DNA of 64,000 bases from Streptomyces cyaneochromogenes (GTDB lineage Bacteria > Actinomycetota > Actinomycetes > Streptomycetales > Streptomycetaceae), in NCBI RefSeq assembly GCF_003963535.1, contig NZ_CP034539.1, forward strand, positions 4,588,001-4,652,000. Direction: 5' to 3'. The notes below the pieces were generated by a model, which made no database searches, was not told the DNA's origin, and saw only the letters and a program-made list of their open reading frames with translations. Positions 42,112-50,822 of this stretch are shown piece after piece. Each line of letters begins with the position of its first letter. The first letter of the stretch is position 1. Position numbers and translations under genes: made by a program.

Positions 42112-43547
42112 TCAGTGCCGCCCGGCCACCCGGTCGGCGATCCGGGCCAGTTTCGAGGCTTCGACGCTGCTGGTGAGGCGCTCCCTGCGGTCCGCCGCCC
42201 GATAGGTGGCGTACAGCCCGTGCACCCCGAGCCAGCGCAGCGGTTCCGGCTCCCACTTGCGCACCTTGTGCCCGACCCACGGCAGGTCGGTCAGCTCGGT
42301 CCGCCCGCCCTGCCCGGAGTCCTGCCGCACCAGGTCCCGCAGGGTGCGCGCGGCGAGGTTGGCGGTGGCGACGCCCGAGCCGACGTAACCGCCCGCCCAG
42401 CCGAGCCCCGTCGAGCGGTCCAGCGTCACCGTCGCGCACCAGTCGCGCGGCACGCCCAGCACACCCGACCAGGCGTGCTCGATCCGCACTCCGGCCAGCG
42501 CCGGGAAGAACTCGACGAGGACTTCCCGCAGGGCCTCGACGGTCTCGGGTTGCGTCCGCCCGTCGTTGTCGGTCCGCGACCCGAAGGCCCGTCGTTGTCG
42601 GTCCGCGACCCGAAGCGATACGGCACCCCGCGCCCGCCCAGCGCGATCCGCCCGTCGGCGGTGCGCTGCGCGTACATGTAGGCGTGCGCCATGTCGCCGA
42701 GCGTCTCGAGGCCCGCCCAGCCCACGGCCTCCCACTGCTCCTCGGTCAGCGGTTCGGTGGCGATCATCGAGGAGTTCATCGGCAGCCAGGTCCGCCTCTG
42801 CCCCTTCAGGGCGGCCGTGAAGCCCTCGGTGCAGCGCAGGACATAGGGCGCGCGGACGGTGCCGTACGGCGTGACGGCGTGCTTGGGCCGGATCTCCGTC
42901 ACCGGGGTCAGCTCATGGATCGTCACCCCGAGCGCCGTCACGGCCGCCGCCAGCCCCTTCACCAGCCTCACCGGGTGCACCCGCGCCCCGTGCGGCGTCC
43001 ACGTCGAGCCGACCGCGTCCGCGACCCTGATCCGCTCGGCGGTCTCCCGGGCCCCGTACAGCACACGGTCCTTCTCGCCGTACGACACCTCGTGCTCGTG
43101 GAAGGCCTTCAACCGCGCCCACTGCGCGGGCGTGCGGGCGACTTCGAGGACCCCGCCCTTGTGGATGCCGGCGTCGAAGCCCTCCTCCGCCACCGCCCTG
43201 ATGACCTCGTCCACGGTGTCGTTCATGGCCCGCTGCAGCCGTACGGCCGCGTCATGGCCGTGCCGCTTCGCGTACCGGTCGCGCCCCGCGATGCCGTTGT
43301 ACAGCCATCCGCCGTTGCGTCCCGAAGCCCCGTATCCGCAGAACTTCTGTTCCAGGACGGTGATACGGAGGAAGGGGACCGCTTTCTTCAGGTAGTACGC
43401 GGTCCACAGTCCCGTGTATCCGCCGCCCACGATGACCACGTCCGCGGAGGCGTCCCCCGCAAGCGGCTCGCGCACGTCGGGGAGGCCGTCGTCCGCGTAC
43501 CAGTAGGAGATGCCGCCGTTCACTGCACCACTGACCGAGCTGCTCAT
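42112..43547 (-). pseudogene. Frameshifted FAD-dependent amino-acid/amine oxidase (DAO family)
   Basis: The gene starts at ATG 43547 with VVIVGGGYTGLWTAYYLKKAVPFLRITVLE, the DAO-type FAD motif, and CGYGASGRNGGWLYNG typical of gamma-glutamylputrescine-oxidase-like proteins. The frame is lost after GVPYRFGSRTDNDG, and the correct C-terminus (GRTQPETVEALREVLVEFFPALAGVRIEHAWSGVLG...) continues in another frame to 42112. The cause is an exact 29-bp tandem duplication at 42558-42586/42587-42615. Removing one copy restores a 468-residue protein. It may be a recent mutation or a sequencing/assembly error. Confidence 0.9.
42558..42615. repeat. Exact 29-bp tandem duplication
   Basis: Bases 42558-42586 and 42587-42615 are identical (unit begins GCCCGTCGTTGTCGGTCCGC). 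29 is not a multiple of three, so it breaks the DAO-family gene. Confidence 0.97.
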
Positions 43548-43601
43548 GCGAGGACGGTAATGGGGGTGAGCCGATTCCGGGAGCCCACTAGGGTCCGTCA
43601 T

Positions 43602-44489
43602 GTGATCGACATCCCGCGGGAACTCGCCGCATCACAGCAGGAGTACAACGGCGAGGAGGGCAGCGCCTTCATCGCCGGACTGCCGGACCTGACGGCCGGC
43701 TTCCTCGACCGCTGGGAACTGACGGTCGACGGACGGCCGATGCACGGGGTCTGCGCCCTGGTCCTCCCCGTCCTCCGGCGGGACGGCGCTGCGGCCGTCC
43801 TGAAGCTGCAACTCCTCGACGAGGAGAGCGAGGGCGAACCGGTGGCCCTGCGCGCGTGGGACGGCGACGGGGCGGTGCGGCTCCTGGACCACGACGCGAC
43901 GACCGGCACGATGCTCCTCGAACGCCTCGACTCGTCCCGCATGCTCGCGCACCACCCGGACACCCACGAGTCGGTCCTGGTCATCGCACGCCTCCTGGCC
44001 CACCTCACGTCGTTCCCCGCGCCCGCCGGACTGCGCCGCCTCGGCGACATCGCGCAGGCCATGCTGGAGCAGACGCCCTGGGCGCTGGAGCGCATCCCGG
44101 ACCCGGAGGCCCGCCGCATCGTCGCCGACTGCGCGGCGGCCGTACGGGAAGTAGTCGACGAACCCGGCGACCGCCTCCTGCACTGGGACCTCCACGACGA
44201 GAACGTCCTCGCCGGCGAGCGCGCCCCGTGGCTCGCCATCGACCCCAAGCCCCTCGCCGGAGACCCCGGCTTCGAACTGTGGCCCGCCCTCGACAACCGC
44301 TTCGACGCCGACGACGTCCGCTGGCGCTTCGACGCCATGACCGACGTCCTCGGCCTGGACCGGGCACGCGCGCGTGCGTGGACGTACGGCCGCCTCCTGC
44401 AGAACTGCCTCTGGGACATCGAGGACGGCCGCCCGGTGGAGGACCGCCAGCTGGAAATCGCGAGGCGGCTGCACGCGCGCGGCAGCTAG
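43602..44489 (+). CDS. Aminoglycoside/streptomycin phosphotransferase-like kinase
   Basis: A 295-residue APH-fold kinase of the streptomycin 6-kinase-like type. Brenner's motif is LLHWDLHDENVLAGERAPWLAIDPKPLAGDPGFEL, which contains the catalytic Asp and the metal-binding DPK. LLERLDSSRML and the preceding AVLKLQLLDEESEGEPVALRAW are the N-lobe. Proteins of this type are widespread in Streptomyces and need not confer resistance; a metabolic hydroxyl compound is possible. GTG 43602 is the chosen start; it is divergent from the broken DAO gene. Confidence 0.86.
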   Translation: MIDIPRELAASQQEYNGEEGSAFIAGLPDLTAGFLDRWELTVDGRPMHGVCALVLPVLRRDGAAAVLKLQLLDEESEGEPVALRAWDGDGAVRLLDHDATTGTMLLERLDSSRMLAHHPDTHESVLVIARLLAHLTSFPAPAGLRRLGDIAQAMLEQTPWALERIPDPEARRIVADCAAAVREVVDEPGDRLLHWDLHDENVLAGERAPWLAIDPKPLAGDPGFELWPALDNRFDADDVRWRFDAMTDVLGLDRARARAWTYGRLLQNCLWDIEDGRPVEDRQLEIARRLHARGS

Positions 44490-44498
44490 CCTGCGCCC

Positions 44499-44993
44499 AT
44501 GATCCGACCCGCGACCCCCGCCGACATCCCCGCCATCCACACCCTCATCCGGGAACTCGCCGAGTACGAGAAGGCCCTGGAGGAGGCCAAGGCCACCCCG
44601 GATCAACTGCACGAGGCCCTCTTCGGCGACCACCCCGCCGCCTACGCCCACATCGCCGCCGACGACACGACCGGCGAGACCCTCGGCCTCGCGCTCTGGT
44701 TCCTGAACTTCTCCACCTGGCGCGGCGTCCACGGCATCTACCTGGAGGACCTCTACGTCCGCCCCACCGCCCGCGGCGCCGGCCACGGCAAGGCCCTGCT
44801 CACCGAGCTGGCCCGGCTGTGCGTGGAGCGCGGCTACCAGCGCCTCGAGTGGTCCGTGCTGAACTGGAACGCCCCGTCCATCGCGTTCTACGAGGCCCTC
44901 GGCGCCCGCCCCCAGGACGAGTGGACGGTGTACCGGCTCACGGACGACGCGCTCGCCGAGCTGGGCGCGGGACCGGACCGCGCCGCGGTGTGA
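44499..44993 (+). CDS. GNAT family N-acetyltransferase (diamine-type)
   Basis: A 164-residue GNAT protein close in pattern to spermidine/diamine N1-acetyltransferases: IRPATPADIPAIHTLIRELAEYEKAL, then LALWFLNFSTWRGVHGIYLEDLYVRPTARGAGHGKALL (acetyl-CoA site RGAGHG) and LEWSVLNWNAPSIAFYEALGA. It starts 9 nt after the kinase-like gene and is probably cotranscribed. It would acetylate a polyamine or amino acid. It is the last recognisable core gene before the accessory island. Confidence 0.9.
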   Translation: MIRPATPADIPAIHTLIRELAEYEKALEEAKATPDQLHEALFGDHPAAYAHIAADDTTGETLGLALWFLNFSTWRGVHGIYLEDLYVRPTARGAGHGKALLTELARLCVERGYQRLEWSVLNWNAPSIAFYEALGARPQDEWTVYRLTDDALAELGAGPDRAAV

Positions 44994-45008
44994 ACGTCCT
45001 GCGCATGA

Positions 45009-45440
45009 CCCGCCCCCCTGGCCTGCCACTGGCAGCGCGTCGCGCAGGAGGAGGCCTTCGTGGGCCGCTGCGGCGAGGTCGGCGACGAACTGGGCTCCGC
45101 CGTCACCGCCGCCCGCCTGTCCCCCGTCCTGACGGCCGCCCTCACCGCCACGGACCGGCACACGCGCGAGCAACACCTGGTCCACGCCGACGAGATCGTC
45201 GCCCACCAGTACAACCAGCTCCACCTGACCGACCGCGTCGACCCGGCCACGCGCGCGTACCACTCCCGCCCCTTCCAGGCCCTGCGCGCCGACCGCTTCA
45301 CCGAGGCCCTGACCGCCCGCATCACCGACCCGGCCCTCAGGGACCTGCCGCCCGTCGGGGCGGTGGATCAGTTCGCCGACAGTACGGACGTACTGACGCG
45401 CCCTGCCCTGGCCAGGGCTCTCACCACGACGGTCCGGCAG
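45009..45440 (+). pseudogene. Decayed DUF4037 gene, C-terminal remnant
   Basis: The frame reads WQRVAQEEAFVGRCGEVGDELGSAVTAARL and later VAHQYNQLHLTDRVDPATRAYHSRPFQALRADRFTEALTARITDPALRDLPPVGAVDQFADSTDVL, which is how the C-terminal half of DUF4037 nucleotidyltransferase-like proteins runs. The N-terminal domain is missing behind a TGA at 45006, and the segment after AARL looks shortened. The 3' end merges with the convergent acyltransferase gene. It is a relic, marking the left edge of the accessory island. Confidence 0.72.
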
Positions 45441-46701
45441 ACCCGGCAGGAACGTCACACGCCGCCACTGCCTTCAGTTCCTGCGCCACGGCATCACCGA
45501 TCATCCCCGCGGCACCCGCACGCGCGTGGCTGACGACGGTGAGCGTGTAGGTGTCGGCGGTGTGGACGAGACAGAGGTTCGCCGTGCCCGGCGGGGAGAG
45601 CTGCGGCAGGGGGACGATGCGCGACAGGGGGCGACCGAGCAGCCGACTGGGGTTGTCCCGCCACTTGAACGCGGTGCACAGGCTCGTGGTGGCCTCGGGA
45701 CGGGCCAGGCTCCTGGCCATGACCCCGGCCAGCGACGGCACGGTACGCGCGGCCGCCTGCAGCGTGGGCAGGATCGCGCGGTGGGCGTCGAGGCGGCGGG
45801 GGAACGCCGCCACCATGTCCTGGCACGCCTGGAGCCGGGCCACCGGGGCGTCGCCGTCGACGGGCAGCGGGATGCGCAGCGCGGTGACGCCGTTGCCGAG
45901 CCGCTGTGCGTCGTGCCGGGTGCGCAGGTCGACCGGGACCGTGGCGTAGAAGGGGGTTGATCCCCTGGGCCAGGAGGACAGGGGGCCGTAACAGGCGCGG
46001 AGGGCGCCGGCGTACGTGCTGAGCAACAGCTCGTTGAGCGTCGCGCCCCGTCCGCCGGCCGGCTGACGGCGCGCCGCACGCATCACCTGCGGGTCGAGCC
46101 CGACCACGGCCACCGACGGCCGCGGTTCGCCGGACGACGCCGTGGGAAGGGGTTGGCCGACGGCCCCGATGCGGCGCAACTCCCGCCCCACGACGGCGGG
46201 ACGGACCCGCGGGCGCGCCGTGGCGAGCGGTTGTGCGGCCGCTCCCTGCGGGGCCGGCGGTACGGCGTCGTCCATCAGCAGCCGGAAGAGGGTCTCCAGG
46301 GATCTGCCGTCCAGCAGCGCGTGATCGGCGAGCAGCACGAGGGCGTGGTCGCCCGCCGGGTCGGCGGCTCGCGTCACCAGCAGCCGCCACAGGGGCCGTT
46401 CGGCCGGCAGCGGGTGACTGACCCCTTCGGCCAGCAGCGATTCGAGATCCTGGTCCGTGTCGGTGACCTGCGCGCCGGGATCGAACGACCGGGCCTCGGC
46501 CCAGCGGTGGCCCGACAACGCGGCGGACCCCGCCGGGGGCAGGAGGACCCGGCTCATCCGCTCCAGTGCGCCCCACCTGTCGCGGACACGGGACCGGACC
46601 TCGGCCGGCTCGAACGGCCTCCCGGGGAACACCGCGGCGATGCCGATCGTCCCCGGAAGCCCGTTGCGCAGGTGTCCTTCTTCGATGGCGGTCAGTCTCA
46701 T
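45421..46701 (-). CDS. Wax-ester-synthase-like acyltransferase (WES/DGAT family)
   Basis: A 426-residue member of the wax ester synthase/DGAT (condensation-fold) family. The catalytic motif HHxxxDG appears as ADHALLDG with the second, catalytic His at 127. GGRGATLNELLLSTYAGAL and LGNGVTALRIPLPVDGDAPVARLQA are the downstream family blocks. It should esterify an acyl chain from acyl-ACP or acyl-CoA onto an alcohol. It is the last gene of a four-gene operon with a ketosynthase, ACP and a second acyltransferase. It is only loosely like storage-lipid enzymes, so a specialised product is likely. Confidence 0.82.
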   Translation of the reverse strand: MRLTAIEEGHLRNGLPGTIGIAAVFPGRPFEPAEVRSRVRDRWGALERMSRVLLPPAGSAALSGHRWAEARSFDPGAQVTDTDQDLESLLAEGVSHPLPAERPLWRLLVTRAADPAGDHALVLLADHALLDGRSLETLFRLLMDDAVPPAPQGAAAQPLATARPRVRPAVVGRELRRIGAVGQPLPTASSGEPRPSVAVVGLDPQVMRAARRQPAGGRGATLNELLLSTYAGALRACYGPLSSWPRGSTPFYATVPVDLRTRHDAQRLGNGVTALRIPLPVDGDAPVARLQACQDMVAAFPRRLDAHRAILPTLQAAARTVPSLAGVMARSLARPEATTSLCTAFKWRDNPSRLLGRPLSRIVPLPQLSPPGTANLCLVHTADTYTLTVVSHARAGAAGMIGDAVAQELKAVAACDVPAGSAGPSW

Positions 46702-46720
46702 GGGCCGAACCCTCCGCTGA

Positions 46721-47929
46721 TCAACCGTGCGGCGAATCGAACACGACACAGGCGTTGTGACCCCCGAAGGCGAAACTGTTGCTGATCACCGGACCGTTCG
46801 GGATCTTGCGCGGTTCGCCGGCGACCACGTCCAGCTCGCACCGGGGGTCCAGCCGCGTGAGGGACGCGGTCGGCGGCGCCAGCCCTTCCCGCACCGACAA
46901 GGCCGCGATCACGGCCTCCAGCGCCCCCGCCAGCCCCAGCCCGTGCCCGGTCACCGACTTGGGCGCGGTCACCGGCACCCTGCGAGGACCGAACAGGGCG
47001 GTGATGGCCTGCGCCTCCGCGATGTCGTTCAACTCGGTACCCGTGCCGTGCGCGTTGACGTACGTGACGGCCTCCGCGGTCGTGCCTGCGTCGGCGAGCG
47101 CCTGCTCCATGCACGCCCGCGCACCGGCACCGTCGGGATGCGGCGCCGTGAGGTGGTGGGCGTCGGACGTACGGCCGTACCCGGTCAGCGTGGCGTGGAT
47201 CCGGGCACCGCGCGCCTGGGCGAGGTCCAGCCGCTCCAGCACCAGGAAGGCCGCCCCCTCGGCGAGGACGAACCCCTGCCGCCCGATGTCGAACGGACGT
47301 GACGCGGCGGTGGGATCGGCGCACTCGGTGACCATCGCACCGGCCCGCCCGAAGGCCAGCGCGGTCGTCGGGGTCAGGGGGCTGTCATGGCCACCCGCCA
47401 CCACCACGTCCGCGCACCCCGCCCGGATCATCTGCATCGCCTCACCCACCGCGTGCGTCCCGGAGGCGCACGCCGTGGACACCGTCAGACTGGGTCCGGT
47501 GATCCCGAGCCGGGCACTGATCCAGTACGCCCCGGCGTTGTGCATCAGACGCGGCGCGTAGAGCACATCGGGATGCCCGATGCCGTTCTCCTGGCTGATG
47601 ACCCCGCCGTACCCGGTACCGGTGACCACGGCCCGCCGCGCGGGCTCGACCTGCAGTCCGCCGGCGTCCGCCACGGCGTCCACGGCCGCGCACACCGCCA
47701 TCTGCACCGACCGGTCGGCCCGCCGCATCTCCTTGGGCGCCAGGTAGCCGGCCGGGTCGAAGTCGGTCATCGGACACGCGGGATACACGACGGTGCCCTC
47801 GTCGTCGAACGTGTGCAGCGACGTCGCCGAACGGCCCTGTACGAGGCTCTCCCACAGCGCCACCGGAGTCGCTCCGGCCGCGCAGCGGACGCCCAGGCCC
47901 GTGACGGCGACAGCGGGTCGGCGGGTCAC
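46721..47929 (-). CDS. Beta-ketoacyl-ACP synthase (KAS II-like)
   Basis: A 402-residue ketosynthase of the FabF type. The catalytic triad is intact: Cys154 in STACASG, His294 in NAHGTGT and His329 in SVTGHG, with Lys in APKSVTG. It joins an acyl chain to malonyl-ACP by decarboxylative condensation. GTG 47929 overlaps the ACP stop (GTGA), showing tight coupling to the ACP at 47926. No ketoreductase, dehydratase, enoyl reductase or acyltransferase domain is nearby, so only the condensation step is provided locally. Confidence 0.92.
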   Translation of the reverse strand: MTRRPAVAVTGLGVRCAAGATPVALWESLVQGRSATSLHTFDDEGTVVYPACPMTDFDPAGYLAPKEMRRADRSVQMAVCAAVDAVADAGGLQVEPARRAVVTGTGYGGVISQENGIGHPDVLYAPRLMHNAGAYWISARLGITGPSLTVSTACASGTHAVGEAMQMIRAGCADVVVAGGHDSPLTPTTALAFGRAGAMVTECADPTAASRPFDIGRQGFVLAEGAAFLVLERLDLAQARGARIHATLTGYGRTSDAHHLTAPHPDGAGARACMEQALADAGTTAEAVTYVNAHGTGTELNDIAEAQAITALFGPRRVPVTAPKSVTGHGLGLAGALEAVIAALSVREGLAPPTASLTRLDPRCELDVVAGEPRKIPNGPVISNSFAFGGHNACVVFDSPHG

Positions 47930-48201
47930 CGTGCGACGGGGGTGTGGGCGGGGCGGGTGCGCAGACTCACGATGAGGTCGGCGACGTCACCCACGGTGGA
48001 CACCCCGGACTTGTCGGTCCCCCGCAGGGACACCCCGAACAACTCCTCGGACGCCGCCTCCAGTTCGGTGATGTCCAGGCTGTCGGCTCCCAGGTCGGCG
48101 ACGAGCCGGGCCTGCGGCACGACCGCCTCCGGCGGCACCGACATCACCCGCGCGCACAGCGGGCGCAGCTCTTCCCATACGTCGCCGTGTTCCACATCCA
48201 T
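47926..48201 (-). CDS. Acyl carrier protein
   Basis: A 91-residue acyl carrier protein. The phosphopantetheine Ser41 is in DLGADSLDITELE, followed by FGVSL and a C-terminal tail (RTRPAHTPVAR) longer than in FabC/AcpP. It would carry the substrate for the coupled ketosynthase and donate product to the flanking acyltransferases. It lies 37 nt after the first acyltransferase and overlaps the ketosynthase start. It is not the housekeeping FAS ACP, which lies with fabD/fabH/fabF. Confidence 0.93.
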   Translation of the reverse strand: MDVEHGDVWEELRPLCARVMSVPPEAVVPQARLVADLGADSLDITELEAASEELFGVSLRGTDKSGVSTVGDVADLIVSLRTRPAHTPVAR

Positions 48202-48238
48202 GCAACTGCCTCCATCTCCTGGTGCCGTCAGGGCTGAC

Positions 48239-49513
48239 TCACGCCGACGGCGTCGCCATCCGAGCCCATGTCTCGAACTCCGTGACGACCGCGTCGGCGA
48301 GCCGTCTCGCGTCGTCCGGGCGCACGTTGCACACCGCGGTGAGCGTGAACGCGTCTCCTGCCTGGGCCAGGGCGAAGCTGACGGTGCCCGGGTGCTGCAG
48401 GGGCGGCAGCCCGACGGTGCGCACGAGCCGGCGCCCTTCGAAGGTGCTCGGTCCGCCGGGCCACTTCATGGCCGTGGTCGCGGTCGCCGCGAAACAGGAG
48501 CGGCGACCGCGGTTGGCCAGCAGCCCGGTCACCCACGGCCCCGTCCGCCGCACCGCTTCCGCGGCGGGGAACAGCACACCGGCGTGGACGGCGGCCCGCT
48601 CGGGGACCGTGGCCAACGCGTCCTGACACGCCCGCAGCCGCGCCACGGGACCGTCCACGTCGACGGGCAACGGAACCCGAACGACCGTGAGGGTGTTCCC
48701 CAGTTCCCGCGGATTCGCCCGGGTGCGCAGGTCGCAGGGCACGGCCGTGTACGCGGGTTCGTCGCGCTGGCGCCAACCCCGCACCGGGCCGTACTGGGCC
48801 CGCAGCGCGCCGGCCACCGCACCGACCAGCAGCTCGTTCAGCGTCGCGCCCCGGCCGTCGGCGGGCTGCCGGCGCGCGGACCGGACCAGATGCGCGGGCA
48901 GTTCGCTCACCGCGACCGAGGGACACGTCTCCTGCGGCGACCGCATCGGAAGGGCCTGCCCCGCGGCCGCCATCGCCCTGAGTTCCCGGCCCGCGGCCCC
49001 CAGCCCGGTACGCGTGAGCGGCGCCGACCGCGCCGACTCCCGCGCCGCCACCGGGCTGTCCGTCAACGCGCGCATCAGCGTCGCCAGGGAGCGTCCGTCC
49101 AGCAGCACGTGCTGGGCCACGAGCGCCAGGGCGAACCCTCCGCCGTGCGCCGCGTCCGGGACCACGAAGAGCCGCCAGGGCGGGACCGCGCCGGTGAGCG
49201 GCCGGTCCAGGCTCTGCGCCCACAGGTCGTCCAACTTGCTGCGGGCCACCGTGACATGCACGGCGGGATCGAAGGGTCCCGGTACGGTCCACCGCACCCG
49301 CCGCCGCCGGAACAACCCCCGCCGCGCCGGCCCGCCGCCACCCGAGGGACGGTCGAGCACACAGTTCATCCGCTCCAGGCCCGTCCACCGCTCGGCGACG
49401 CGGGCCCGCACCTGATCCACATCCGGTTGTTCACCGGAGAAGACCGCCGCCAGGCCGATGACTCCCGGACACCCGTTGAGCAACAGCATCTCGTCGGCAC
49501 AGGACAGTCTCAT
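48239..49513 (-). CDS. Wax-ester-synthase-like acyltransferase, second copy
   Basis: A 424-residue paralogue of the acyltransferase at 45421 and the first gene of the operon. The start MRLSCADEMLLLNGCPGVIGLAAVFSGEQPDVDQVRARV matches the other copy in form. The catalytic motif is AQHVLLDG with His135. DGRGATLNELLVGAVAGAL and LGNTLTVVRVPLPVDVDGPVARLRA are the family blocks. Two such enzymes around one ACP/KS pair suggest two ester bonds or two acyl acceptors. No clear ribosome site precedes ATG 49513; an inverted repeat lies 35 nt upstream. Confidence 0.82.
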   Translation of the reverse strand: MRLSCADEMLLLNGCPGVIGLAAVFSGEQPDVDQVRARVAERWTGLERMNCVLDRPSGGGGPARRGLFRRRRVRWTVPGPFDPAVHVTVARSKLDDLWAQSLDRPLTGAVPPWRLFVVPDAAHGGGFALALVAQHVLLDGRSLATLMRALTDSPVAARESARSAPLTRTGLGAAGRELRAMAAAGQALPMRSPQETCPSVAVSELPAHLVRSARRQPADGRGATLNELLVGAVAGALRAQYGPVRGWRQRDEPAYTAVPCDLRTRANPRELGNTLTVVRVPLPVDVDGPVARLRACQDALATVPERAAVHAGVLFPAAEAVRRTGPWVTGLLANRGRRSCFAATATTAMKWPGGPSTFEGRRLVRTVGLPPLQHPGTVSFALAQAGDAFTLTAVCNVRPDDARRLADAVVTEFETWARMATPSA

Positions 49514-49547
49514 GCGACAGGTCGCCCACCCTTCCTGGTAAACGAGA

Positions 49548-49567
49548 TCACCCTACACGCAGGGTGA
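49548..49567. promoter_or_regulatory. Inverted repeat upstream of the acyltransferase/KS operon
   Basis: TCACCCT-N6-AGGGTGA, perfect 7-bp arms, 35 nt before the operon's first start. Suitable for a TetR/GntR-type regulator; none is adjacent. Confidence 0.5.
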
Positions 49568-49602
49568 CGAACCTTCACTCAACGTATATGGCGCGTTCAA
49601 CA

Positions 49603-49639
49603 GTCCAACGCCCGCCCCGTGCTGGAGCGGGCGTTGGAC
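49603..49639 (-). terminator. Terminator of the first small secreted gene
   Basis: A 13-bp stem (GTCCAACGCCCGC with GCGGGCGTTGGAC), 18 nt after the stop at 49657. Confidence 0.8.
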
Positions 49640-49656
49640 CGAACGCTTCACACCCT

Positions 49657-49935
49657 CTACTTGACCTGGCTGTTGCAGCCCATGTCCGAGCCGAGGTGGG
49701 TGGACTGCGCACCCGGGTTGCCCTCGCCGTTGAGCGCGTTCGCCAGCAGGCTGTTGAGGGCGCCGACGCTGCCGAGGACATCGATGTTCATGTCGTGCGA
49801 GCGGCACTCGATGCCCTGCGTGATGTCAAGGTCGTGGGCTCCCGCCTCGCCGTGGGCGGCGGCGGTGCCGACGCCGAAGGAGCCGACACTGCCGAGGACG
49901 GCGCCCACGAGGGCGACCTTCTGAAGCTTGCGCAT
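49657..49935 (-). CDS. Small secreted two-Cys protein, family A (copy 1)
   Basis: A 92-residue exported protein. MRKLQKVALVGAVLGSVGSFGVGTAAA is a Sec signal peptide. The mature part reads ECRSHDMNIDVLGSVGALNSLLANALNGEGNPGAQSTHLGSDMGC, with two Cys about 45 residues apart that could form one disulfide. The same core (C-K/R-SHD-x-N-x-DVLG ... LNGEGN ... LGS-x-MGC) recurs at 51881 and 52430. It has the size and two-Cys layout of chaplins but not their sequence. ATG 49935 has GGAGAAG upstream. Function unknown; cell-surface location is expected. Confidence 0.82.
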   Translation of the reverse strand: MRKLQKVALVGAVLGSVGSFGVGTAAAHGEAGAHDLDITQGIECRSHDMNIDVLGSVGALNSLLANALNGEGNPGAQSTHLGSDMGCNSQVK

Positions 49936-50009
49936 TTCTTCTCCGTTGGTCGAGCAGATGTGCTGTGCAGCAGATCGAGTTGGAACGGTGGACAACTACG
50001 GGAGGCAGC

Positions 50010-50822
50010 TCAGCCGAGCCGCGGCAGACCCAACTGGCCCACGGGGGGCGCCTGGACCTGTCCCAGGCCGAGCCCGGGCACCTGCGGCGGGCCGGCGGTC
50101 GGGACCAGCGGGTTGATGAGCGGGTTCACCTGGGGGTTCACCTGCGGGTTCACCTGGGGGGCAACCCGCGGCGGGGGCTCCGGGTTGAACACCTGGGGCG
50201 CGTTGACCTGCGGGGCGACCTGCGGCATGACCTGCGGCGCCGTCTGCGGGGTGACCTGCGGCACGACCTGCGACACCGGCGACTGGGGGGCGGGCTGCGG
50301 CGCGGCGTGCGGACCGTTGGAGGCCTGCGCGGCGCCGCCCGACGACGCCGAGGCGGAGGCGTGGCCGCCCTGCGGCTGCGGGGCGGGCGCGGGGGCCGGG
50401 GCCGGCGCGGGCGCGGGCGCGGGGGGCGGAGCGGGCGCCGGAGCCGGGGGCGGGGCCGGGGGCACGTACTGCGGCGCCGGGGCGGGGGCCGCGTACTGGG
50501 GCGCCGGCGGCGGGGTGGAGGCGTGGGCGAGACCCGTCGAACGGGCCTCCGCCACGGCGTACTGGGGCGGCGGGTAATGGGGAGCGGGCGCCGGGGCGTA
50601 CTGGGGTGGGGCGTACTGCGGAGGGGGTGCCGGGGCCGCGTACTGGGGCGGCGCGTACTGGGGAGGAGGCGCCGGGGCCGCGTACTGGGGCGGGTACTCG
50701 GGGGCGGGTGCCGGAGCACCGTACCCGTAGGGATATTCGGCCGCCTCGCTGACGCCGGCGCCGATGGCGGTCAATCCGCCGGCCGCCGCTACGACGAGCG
50801 CGGCCTTGTGAAGCTTGCGCAT
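50010..50822 (-). CDS. Secreted proline/alanine-rich repeat protein
   Basis: A 270-residue exported protein. MRKLHKAALVVAAAGGLTAIGAGVSEA is a signal peptide nearly identical in form to those of its neighbours. The mature part is low-complexity: PPQYAxPAPPPQYAPPQYA repeats, an APAPAPAPAPA tract, then PQVxPQ repeats (PQVNPQVNPQVNPLINPLVP). No Cys, no enzyme motif and no anchor are present, so it is probably an extended wall-associated or secreted structural protein. The PQVxPQ pattern is shared with the protein at 51167. It is divergent from that gene. Confidence 0.78.
   Translation of the reverse strand: MRKLHKAALVVAAAGGLTAIGAGVSEAAEYPYGYGAPAPAPEYPPQYAAPAPPPQYAPPQYAAPAPPPQYAPPQYAPAPAPHYPPPQYAVAEARSTGLAHASTPPPAPQYAAPAPAPQYVPPAPPPAPAPAPPPAPAPAPAPAPAPAPQPQGGHASASASSGGAAQASNGPHAAPQPAPQSPVSQVVPQVTPQTAPQVMPQVAPQVNAPQVFNPEPPPRVAPQVNPQVNPQVNPLINPLVPTAGPPQVPGLGLGQVQAPPVGQLGLPRLG

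Noticed and set aside
43602..44489. Drug-resistance call for the APH-like kinase
   Set aside because: Only the fold and Brenner motif are seen; the family is widespread in Streptomyces metabolism and no linked biosynthetic genes are present.
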